This document shows, one piece after another, positions 57,518 to 64,000 of a stretch of 64,000 nucleotides of DNA. The notes beneath the pieces are model-generated. The model searched no databases. It was given only the letters and a program-made list of their open reading frames with translations, and had not been told where the DNA came from. Every line of letters starts with the position of its first letter. Positions within the stretch are counted from its first letter, which is position 1. The stretch covers positions 62,001 to 126,000 of the forward strand of contig NZ_JONR01000015.1 in NCBI RefSeq assembly GCF_000711955.1, given 5' to 3'. The DNA comes from Nevskia soli DSM 19509. Its GTDB lineage: Bacteria > Pseudomonadota > Gammaproteobacteria > Nevskiales > Nevskiaceae. A program made the position numbers and the translations under genes.

Positions 57518-60094
57518 CTATCCGCGGCTTTCTATCGCGCCCAGCAAGGCTTCGAATTCGCCGGCCGGAACGGCCTGGCTGTAGTGAAATCCCTGGGCCT
57601 GGTCGCAGCCGCGTTGCTGGAGGTAGTGTTGCTGCTGCTCGGTTTCGACGCCTTCCGCCACCACGCGGATATTGAGGCTGTGGGCCATCGCGATAATGGC
57701 ATTGATGATGGCGGCATCCGCTGCATCGGTGGCCAGATCGCGCACGAAGGAACGGTCGATCTTGATTTTATCGATCGGAAAGCGCGTCAGGTAGGACAGG
57801 CTGGAGTAGCCGGTGCCGAAATCGTCCACCACCACGGTCACGCCCAGGCGGCGCAAAGCGCGCAGCATTTCGGCGCTCTCCTCCGGGTTCTGCATCAGCA
57901 TGCTCTCGGTGATTTCGATCTCCAGGCTGTCGGCGCCCAGTCCGCTTTCCTCCAGGGCGCTGCGCACGATGTGCGGCCACTCTTTTTGCTGGAACTGCCG
58001 GGTCGAGACGTTGACGGCCAGCATGATCCTGCGGCCCATGCGCTGCTCGATGGCGGCGCATTCATGGCAGGCCGTGCGCAGAACCCATTCGCCGAGCTGC
58101 AGGATCAGCCCGGTTTCCTCGGCCACCGGGATGAAGCGGTCGGGTGAGACCGAACCCTGCCTGGCATTGGTCCAGCGTGCCAGCGCCTCCATGCCGGTGA
58201 CGCGTCCGTTGCTCAGCGATACCTCCGGCTGATAGTGGATGCTCAGCTCTCCGCTTTCCACGGCGCGGCGCAGGGCCGTGCCCAGCGCCAGCTTTTCCTC
58301 GGTTTGCTTCAGCATGTGCTGGGTGAACCACTGGAAGTTGTTGCGCCCCGCTGATTTCGCGTGATACATAGCGGTATCGGCGTTTTTCAGCAAGGTCGTG
58401 GCATCGCTGCCATCCACCGGGAACATGCAGCCGCCGACGCTGGGCGTAACCAGCAGCTCATGGCCATCGATGAGCATCGGGGCGGAGATCCGCTTGATGA
58501 TTTCGGTCGCCACCGGCAGCAGATCGCCGCGCCGCTTGACGTCGGTCAGCACGAGTACGAACTCGTCCCCGCCGAGTCGTGCCACGGTGTCGATATCCCG
58601 CACACAATGTTTCAGGCGATTGGAGATATTGAGCAGTAATTGATCGCCTATGGGGTGGCCCAGCAGATCGTTGACCCGTTTGAAGTGGTCGAGGTCCATC
58701 ATCAACACCGCCAGCTGGCCGCTGTGGCGCTGGGCCTGGCGGATCGCCATTTCCAGGCGGTCCAGCAACAACGCGCGGTTGGGCAGGCCGGTGAGGGCGT
58801 CATGGTGTGCCATGTGGCGGATGAAGGCCTCGGCGTGCTTGCGCTGGGTGATGTCGTAGGCGACCTTGAGGAAGCCGCTCACCCTCCCTGCGTCGTCGCG
58901 CATGGCCGTAATCGCCACGTTGACGGGCAGGCGCCTGCCGTCCTTGCACATGTAGGTCCATTCGCGCTCGTCCGCAACGTCCCGGCTGCCGGAGGCGACG
59001 ATGACCTGGAAGTTGGCCGGAATGACGATGCCCACCTGCTGCGAGAGTTCAGTGGCGCGGCGCATCAGTTCCTGCTCATCATGAATCATCAGCGCCGACT
59101 GTCCGACCAACTCCTGCCGTGCATATCCGAGCAGGCGCTCGCCGGCCGGATTGACGGTGAGGATGACGCCGTCGGTGCTGATGGCGATGATGCAGAAAGG
59201 CAGGCTGTCCAGAATCGACTGGCGCAGCGTGTTCATCTGTGTTGCCCGCTGCAGCTTTTCGGCCTGGAGACGCTCGGTGATGTCGATCACCGACGCCAGC
59301 ACGAAATGCCCGTCGCCGGTATGCAAGGGATTCAGCCCGATCTCGATCGGTACTTCCGATCCATCCTTCTTCAGGCCGTAGAGGTCGCGCCCGGCCCCCA
59401 TGGCACGAGTGTCCGGATGGTCGAAAAAATTGTCGCGGTAGCGCGCGTGATGTCCGCGGAAGCGTTCGGGAATCAGCGTTTCGATGCGCTGCCCCAGCAA
59501 ATCCGCGCGGGTGTAGCCGAACAGCTTCTCCACCTGGGAGTTGACCAGGATGATTTCGCCTTCCGAGTTGATCATCAGCATCGCGTTGGGCGCCGCTTCC
59601 ACCACCAGGCGCAGGCGCTCCTCGGCGCGCTTGCGCTCGGTGATGTCGATGATCGAGGCCAGCACGGACAGGCCTTCGGGCATGTCGAGCGGATTGAGGC
59701 CGATTTCGATCGGTACTTCCGATCCATCCTTCTTCAGGCCGTAGAGGTCGCGCCCGGCCCCCATGGCACGAGTGTCCGGATGCCTGAAATAACCGGTGCG
59801 GAAGCTTTCGTGATGCCCGCGGAAACGCTGCGGCACCAGCATTTCCAGCGATTGCCCCAACAGTTCTTCACGGCGGTAGCCGAACAGCCGCTCCGTTTGC
59901 GAGTTGACCAGCAGGATCACGCCGCGCTGGTTGACCATCACCATGGCGTTGGGCGCGGCTTCGATCACCCGGCGGAAATGCTGTTCGTCCTGGGCCGGAG
60001 CCGGCGTAGGTCTGAAGGGTGCGGCGACCGGGCAAGCCGCACCCCCGGCCGCCCGGGCTTCAATGTTCGACGCTCCTTTCTGCTGCTTGGACAT
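57518..60094 (-). CDS. PAS-PAS-PAS-GGDEF-EAL cyclic-di-GMP signalling protein
   Basis: 858-residue cytoplasmic regulator of cyclic-di-GMP. Three PAS domains occupy roughly 37-155, 160-280 and 290-415. GGDEF (about 425-590) has an intact RLGGDEFVLVL. EAL (about 600-850) has GMEALARW, NVSTRQF, EITES and DDFGTGYSSL, so both cyclase and phosphodiesterase sites look functional. No membrane segments. PAS1 and PAS2 share near-identical protein and 77 bp of identical DNA, indicating recent internal duplication or conversion. The sensed signal is unknown. Confidence 0.95.
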   Translation of the reverse strand: MSKQQKGASNIEARAAGGAACPVAAPFRPTPAPAQDEQHFRRVIEAAPNAMVMVNQRGVILLVNSQTERLFGYRREELLGQSLEMLVPQRFRGHHESFRTGYFRHPDTRAMGAGRDLYGLKKDGSEVPIEIGLNPLDMPEGLSVLASIIDITERKRAEERLRLVVEAAPNAMLMINSEGEIILVNSQVEKLFGYTRADLLGQRIETLIPERFRGHHARYRDNFFDHPDTRAMGAGRDLYGLKKDGSEVPIEIGLNPLHTGDGHFVLASVIDITERLQAEKLQRATQMNTLRQSILDSLPFCIIAISTDGVILTVNPAGERLLGYARQELVGQSALMIHDEQELMRRATELSQQVGIVIPANFQVIVASGSRDVADEREWTYMCKDGRRLPVNVAITAMRDDAGRVSGFLKVAYDITQRKHAEAFIRHMAHHDALTGLPNRALLLDRLEMAIRQAQRHSGQLAVLMMDLDHFKRVNDLLGHPIGDQLLLNISNRLKHCVRDIDTVARLGGDEFVLVLTDVKRRGDLLPVATEIIKRISAPMLIDGHELLVTPSVGGCMFPVDGSDATTLLKNADTAMYHAKSAGRNNFQWFTQHMLKQTEEKLALGTALRRAVESGELSIHYQPEVSLSNGRVTGMEALARWTNARQGSVSPDRFIPVAEETGLILQLGEWVLRTACHECAAIEQRMGRRIMLAVNVSTRQFQQKEWPHIVRSALEESGLGADSLEIEITESMLMQNPEESAEMLRALRRLGVTVVVDDFGTGYSSLSYLTRFPIDKIKIDRSFVRDLATDAADAAIINAIIAMAHSLNIRVVAEGVETEQQQHYLQQRGCDQAQGFHYSQAVPAGEFEALLGAIESRG
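59343..59419. repeat. 77-bp exact repeat inside the GGDEF-EAL gene, copy 1 (PAS2)
   Basis: Identical base for base to 59706-59782, 363 bp away, within the second of two paralogous PAS domains. It encodes HPDTRAMGAGRDLYGLKKDG and the following VPIEI strand. Third codon positions are also unchanged. Confidence 0.9.
59706..59782. repeat. 77-bp exact repeat inside the GGDEF-EAL gene, copy 2 (PAS1)
   Basis: Partner of the copy at 59343-59419, lying in the first PAS domain in the same frame and orientation. Sequence on either side diverges quickly, which favours gene conversion or selection over a simple recent whole-domain duplication. Confidence 0.9.
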
Positions 60095-60311
60095 CGCGCA
60101 CCCAACATGTTTTTCTTGTGCGGATGCGCGATGCGGTTAGATGCAGCGCGCCTCCAGATGCACGATGCTATTGCCGGTTTCAATTGGACGTAGGTGGTAA
60201 AAATCTCCCAATCGGCCGGTTCTGCGCCGAACGGTAGTCTTCGGCCGATGAGTGCAGGCTGCTTGTGCTGCGCCGCACCGTTCCTCAAAAGTTTGGAAGA
60301 TAACGGCCACT

Positions 60312-62918
60312 CTATGGGCAGTCCGCCGGCGTGCCCGTCACCTGGAACGCGCTGCTGACCCCCTCGTAAGGCTGCGCCGGCTTGCTGGCGGAGAGCCGCG
60401 ACACACCTTCGTGGCGGATGCGGTAGGTGCCGGCCGGCGTATCCAGCGGAATCTTCCACAGCGCTTCCGCCGTCGAGGCGCCGCTGATGCCCAGCTCCGT
60501 GTTGAGCAGGCTGGCATTGGAATGCCAGATGAAGTTCAGGTCCGGCCGGCCATCGCTGCCCACCACGTCCCAGCCGCCCTGCGCGTTCTGCCGCTCGACG
60601 TAAAGATAGGACGACATGGTCTTCAGGTCGTTGCCGGGATAGCCGGCGACGAACGTCACGTCCACCGTATCGCCCTGCGCATAACTCTTGGCGGCGTCCG
60701 TCACCAGCTTGCCGAAAGAACCCGGCGCATCCACCGTCACCGGCGAAGCCGGCCCGGTGCTGAAGCTCATCGCCGCAACGCCTGCGGGCGCGGGCTGTCC
60801 CTCGGCCATGGCCAGCGCCAGCTTGCGCGCTTCCTGCTGCGTGGCCGCGAGCTGCCAGGGACCGGCATAGGTCGAGTTGCCTTCATACATCTGCGCCGAG
60901 TATTCCTCGCGCGTCGTCATGTAGTGCAGGTAATCATTGGACAGGCCGGAGATCACCACCGTGTCCACGCCCACCGGGCTCAGCGCATCCAGCACCGTCT
61001 TGCGCAGGCGCCGCCCGGCCATGGTGGTTACCTCGAACGGCACCGCGAGTATGGCCAGGTTGCCGAGGCGGAAGATCTGGAACGGCACCGGATTCTTCTC
61101 CGAGCCGAGCAGTACCGGCTTCTCGTTCTGGCAGGCGTATTGCGGCTCCACTGTCTTGAGCGTGCACAGCAGCGGCGCCACCACGCCGGTGGCGAGCACG
61201 CCGGGGAAGGGCACCGTCAGCGGCTGGTCGTTCTGCTCCAGCACCAGATAACCGGTGCCGTTGAACAGGCCGTTGTAGCCGGTGCGGATTTCCTGCTTGT
61301 ACGGCGAGGGCGCATCGGCGACGCAGACATTGCCGGCCGCCAGCGGTCCCGGTCCGTTGACGCCGCCGGCGCCGAAGCCCACACCCATGCCGGTGCCGCA
61401 GGTGGTCTTGGCCGGCGTGTACAGCGCCGCCGGCAGGTCGGGATAGGTCAGTCCGGCCAGCACCACCGGATCGGTGATGGCATCGTTGCTGAAGTCGGCG
61501 TAGAAGAAGCGGTAATCCACCGGCCCGGTCAGCGCATTGCCCTGGGTGAACTGGGTCAGCGCCTGCGCCAGCTGCTTGGTGCCGGAGATCGCGGTCGCTT
61601 CCTGCTGGCCGCGCTGGTAGCCGGCCTCGTTGAAGTTGTAGGGATCGTCGCTGCCGCCGCGATAGCGGTAGGGCACGCCCTGTCCCGGCCCGTTGCCGCC
61701 GTTCACATCCTTGTCGAACACATACAGGTCCGGCACCGTGTCGCCCTCATCGGTCTGGGCGAAGGCGGCGACGAAGTTGTCCGCGCCGTCGGGCGTGGTG
61801 CCCGCATCCGGCAGATAGCGCGTGCCCATCAGCTTCTCGAAGCCGAGCGAGGCATAGCCCTTGTTGTCGCTGGAGAGCAGCAGGTCGTGGTTGCTCATCG
61901 AGGTGGGATGCACCGCGAACCAGTTGAGCACGCCGGCCACCGAGCCGTTGCCGCGCACCAGGTTGAGCTGCACGAAGCGCTTCTCCACATCGACCTCATG
62001 GCCCTCCTGGTCCACGTACTGCGCGCGCTCGGATGGCGCATCCTGCCGGTAGGCCGGCGGCGAGCGGTTGACGTTGGCATTGAGCAACTGGCCGATCGAC
62101 ATCTTGATGCCGGCGCTGTCCGGATGCGCCTCGAGGTTGGCATGGGCGCGGCGGATCGCCTGCACGATGCCGCCGACGATGGCATTGACGTTGTCGTCAT
62201 CGTAATTGGCGTCGCTGAAGATCAGGCTTTCCACCCACACCAGCGGATTGTCCAGCAGCGCGGGCAGGGTGGACGACAGGTCGGGCAGCACCGGCACGCC
62301 GAAGCCGCCGCCGGCGGTGTGGGTATGCGTGGCGGACAGCATCACGTTGTCGGCGCTGTAGTACCGCTTCAGCGTCGCATCCGCGGCGATGCGCTTCAGC
62401 ACTTCCTGGTGCACCAGCCCGGACAGCGCGCCCACATCGTCGGAAACGAAGGCCACGCGCTTGCCGTTGCAGGGCGACTCGATGGCGAAGGCGCGGGCAT
62501 ACAGGCGGATGTGGATGCCGTTCGGCGCCTGCGGCGGAATCACCATGCCGAACATGTCGGCATGCCCGGTGGGATTGCCGCCGATCGGCCCGGTGGTGTC
62601 GTATAGCCCGCTGCCGAAGCGGAACTGCCCGTTGCCGTTGCAGGCTCCCGCCGGCTGCGGCCCCGGGTTGGCCAGCGGCAACTCGATCGCGCTCGGCGCG
62701 TCCGGCTGGTGGGTATGTGTGTAGGTCACCCCGTCGATGACCAGGTCCGGCGTGGTGCCGACCTGCAGGCGCGGGCTCTTCAGCACGCAATACGCCTGTG
62801 GCGGCAGCTGCGCCGTCCCCGAGCCGCCGCCGGATACCGGCTTCGAGCTGCCGCATCCGTAGAGCAGCGCGCCGCTGCCCAGGCCCAACACCGCCAACGC
62901 CAGAATTCTTCCCTTCAT
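60312..62918 (-). CDS. neutral/alkaline ceramidase-like exported lipoprotein
   Basis: 868-residue exported protein with a lipoprotein-like signal (LALAVLGLGSGALLYGCGSS). The body matches neutral ceramidases: FVSDDVGAL, the zinc-site block MLSATHTHTAGGG, NWFAVHPTSMSNHD, and GLSNDYLHYMTTREEYSAQM with YEGNSTYAG, which holds the Glu/Tyr metal and substrate residues. The C-terminal Ig-like domain follows. In the nucleophile motif (G-D/N-V/L-S-P-N in known enzymes) this protein reads EGDTVPDL, with Val395 where the catalytic Ser is expected. It may therefore be an altered or inactive ceramidase, or use a different mechanism. ATG 62918 is preceded by GGAAG. ApbE is encoded upstream on the same strand. 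Confidence 0.85.
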   Translation of the reverse strand: MKGRILALAVLGLGSGALLYGCGSSKPVSGGGSGTAQLPPQAYCVLKSPRLQVGTTPDLVIDGVTYTHTHQPDAPSAIELPLANPGPQPAGACNGNGQFRFGSGLYDTTGPIGGNPTGHADMFGMVIPPQAPNGIHIRLYARAFAIESPCNGKRVAFVSDDVGALSGLVHQEVLKRIAADATLKRYYSADNVMLSATHTHTAGGGFGVPVLPDLSSTLPALLDNPLVWVESLIFSDANYDDDNVNAIVGGIVQAIRRAHANLEAHPDSAGIKMSIGQLLNANVNRSPPAYRQDAPSERAQYVDQEGHEVDVEKRFVQLNLVRGNGSVAGVLNWFAVHPTSMSNHDLLLSSDNKGYASLGFEKLMGTRYLPDAGTTPDGADNFVAAFAQTDEGDTVPDLYVFDKDVNGGNGPGQGVPYRYRGGSDDPYNFNEAGYQRGQQEATAISGTKQLAQALTQFTQGNALTGPVDYRFFYADFSNDAITDPVVLAGLTYPDLPAALYTPAKTTCGTGMGVGFGAGGVNGPGPLAAGNVCVADAPSPYKQEIRTGYNGLFNGTGYLVLEQNDQPLTVPFPGVLATGVVAPLLCTLKTVEPQYACQNEKPVLLGSEKNPVPFQIFRLGNLAILAVPFEVTTMAGRRLRKTVLDALSPVGVDTVVISGLSNDYLHYMTTREEYSAQMYEGNSTYAGPWQLAATQQEARKLALAMAEGQPAPAGVAAMSFSTGPASPVTVDAPGSFGKLVTDAAKSYAQGDTVDVTFVAGYPGNDLKTMSSYLYVERQNAQGGWDVVGSDGRPDLNFIWHSNASLLNTELGISGASTAEALWKIPLDTPAGTYRIRHEGVSRLSASKPAQPYEGVSSAFQVTGTPADCP

Positions 62919-63043
62919 GCCATCTTCCCGGTGGATGATTGCCGCAACTCCGGCAACTGGCGAAGAATCGACCGCAGACGGGCATGGCCGCTTGACATCC
63001 CATGCCAAGGCGCAGGGTCCGGACGGCGAAATCCCCGGCGGCG

Positions 63044-63979
63044 CTAGGTGCGTGTGAGCGGGCCGTGCGCCGGAACAGTGCGGTGCTCAACCGTGCCGGC
63101 CAACACGCCGTCCGCCGCCACGCAAAGGTGGCGCAACCCCAGTTCGCCCAGCCAGCGCGGCCCTGCTTCCGCGCCCTTGAGCATGGCGATGGTGGACGCG
63201 GTACCGGCGATCAGGCACTGCGGCGCCACCACGCTTACTGCGGACAGCCCGCGCACCGGCCAGCCGGTCTTCGGATTCAGCAGATGGCTGTAGCGCAGCC
63301 CATCGACTTCGAAATAGCGCTCATAGTCGCCGCTGCTGGCGATGGCGCCCGCAGCCAGCGGAATCGTCGCCAGCGCCTGCTCTGGCGCACGCGGATGGCG
63401 CACGCCGATCTGCCAGGGCGCACCATCGGGATGCGCCCCGATCAGCGCGATATCGCCGGCCAGTTCCACGAAACCATGCCGCGCTCCCGCGTCGCGGCAA
63501 GCCTGCGCCGCGCGGTCCGCCGCGTATTCCTTGACGTAACCGCCGAAGTCCAGCTCCATCCCGGCCAGTGGCAACACCAGCCGCGGCCGCTCCCAGCGCA
63601 CGCGCTGCCAGCCGATCAGCGGCAGGATGCCGTCGATCTCCGCTTGCGCGGGCACGCGCCGCGCCTTGAAGTCCCACACCCGCCGCAGCACCCCGGAAGT
63701 GATGTCGAACAAACCCCCGCTCTGCTCCCAGGCGGTTTGCGCATAGTCGAGCAGCGCGGCACTCTCCGCATCCGCCTCGATGCCGCGCGCATCACCGGCG
63801 GAGCGGTTGACCAGGGTGGTGAAGCTGTCCTCGCGATAGCGCGAATAGCGCTGCTCCAGCCGCAGGATTTCCGCCTTGGCCACGGCGGCATGGCGGTCCG
63901 CCTGCGCGCGGTCGTCTGCATGGAGGCGGACCTCGCAGGGCCCGCCCATCGCCTTGAAGCGGTAGCTGAAGACTTCCAT
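63044..63979 (-). CDS. apbE: ApbE-family FAD:protein FMN transferase
   Basis: 311-residue enzyme that attaches FMN to target flavoproteins through a threonine phosphodiester. Family landmarks are MGGPCEVRLHADD at the N-terminus, GGLFDITSGVLRRVWDF, MELDFGGYVKEYAADRAA, and SSGDYERYFEVDGLRYSHLL followed by NPKTGWPVRG. In the metal-binding block usually ADALAT, this protein has AGTAST (LIAGTASTIAML), so the usual Asp is Gly. No signal peptide is evident. The targets (for example Nqr/Rnf subunits or flavocytochromes) are not in the window. Confidence 0.9.
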   Translation of the reverse strand: MEVFSYRFKAMGGPCEVRLHADDRAQADRHAAVAKAEILRLEQRYSRYREDSFTTLVNRSAGDARGIEADAESAALLDYAQTAWEQSGGLFDITSGVLRRVWDFKARRVPAQAEIDGILPLIGWQRVRWERPRLVLPLAGMELDFGGYVKEYAADRAAQACRDAGARHGFVELAGDIALIGAHPDGAPWQIGVRHPRAPEQALATIPLAAGAIASSGDYERYFEVDGLRYSHLLNPKTGWPVRGLSAVSVVAPQCLIAGTASTIAMLKGAEAGPRWLGELGLRHLCVAADGVLAGTVEHRTVPAHGPLTRT

Positions 63980-64000
63980 TCCGGTCTTATTGCACGAAAC

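Noticed and set aside
60252..62606. 784-codon open frame opposite the ceramidase-like gene
   Set aside because: Same reason: antisense shadow with His/Arg/Gly-rich low-information sequence.

Overview
The window is GC-rich chromosomal DNA from a gammaproteobacterium. A FecIRA iron-signalling locus, two heavy-metal RND tricistrons, a type II secretion secretin, a wax-ester/DGAT enzyme, steroid- and lipid-type oxidoreductases and a SWIB protein together suggest the Nevskiales/Solimonadaceae or Xanthomonadales neighbourhood. This placement is inferred from gene content; there is no rRNA or other marker in the window. No tRNA, rRNA, CRISPR array, transposase or integrase was found.

Layout. 0-3.5 kb: leftward fecI-fecR-fecA signalling locus, with fecA running off the left edge. 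4-6.6 kb: a uracil-DNA-glycosylase-family gene divergent from an acetolactate-synthase-like TPP enzyme that is preceded by a coupled 25-codon leader ORF. 6.6-19.1 kb: two leftward metal-efflux operons, CusCBA-like and CzcCBA-like. Each begins with a small protein gene and each is preceded by the same MerR-type promoter with a long spacer and a dyad. 19.3-24.9 kb: a small protein, a wax ester synthase/DGAT, and a rightward FAD dehydrogenase, nitronate monooxygenase and DsbA-like isomerase set. 25-29.6 kb: lipoproteins, a PlsC acyltransferase, a SWIB protein and a methyltransferase.

29.6-42.1 kb is the most interesting part. It holds an orphan gspD secretin, an NHL-type secreted protein, an S53 peptidase with a GlyGly-CTERM-like tail, a coupled DUF4394-like lipoprotein, a CpxR/CpxA-like two-component pair and a Gly/Pro-rich exported protein. 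Five promoter regions here, and a sixth in front of the Ig-like lipoprotein at 25.8 kb, share one architecture: two GTAAA-type half sites exactly 11 bp apart, then exactly 28 bp, then a -10-like hexamer. The GTAAA pair resembles the CpxR box, so the simplest reading is that the local response regulator controls this secretion/envelope set and itself. The leader of the two-component operon also contains two adjacent strong hairpins (78 nt) resembling phage C4/P4-type antisense RNA, the second followed by a T tract.

39.5-47.5 kb: a LysR/SDR divergent pair, two AraC-type regulators around a carboxymuconolactone-decarboxylase-like gene, and an FdhF/YdeP-type molybdoenzyme. 47.6-50.9 kb: a single-chain biotin-dependent acyl-CoA carboxylase. 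50.9-54 kb: an AT-richer island of seven small leftward genes (Cys-rich proteins, a C39-like peptidase coupled to a lipoprotein, immunity-like and DUF4259-like proteins) that looks acquired. 54.4-57.5 kb: an AlkB homologue, a second 2OG-Fe(II) oxygenase, an Ada-type zinc protein, DUF2058 and an FMN reductase. 57.5-64 kb: a triple-PAS GGDEF-EAL protein, a ceramidase-like lipoprotein with an apparently replaced nucleophile, and ApbE.
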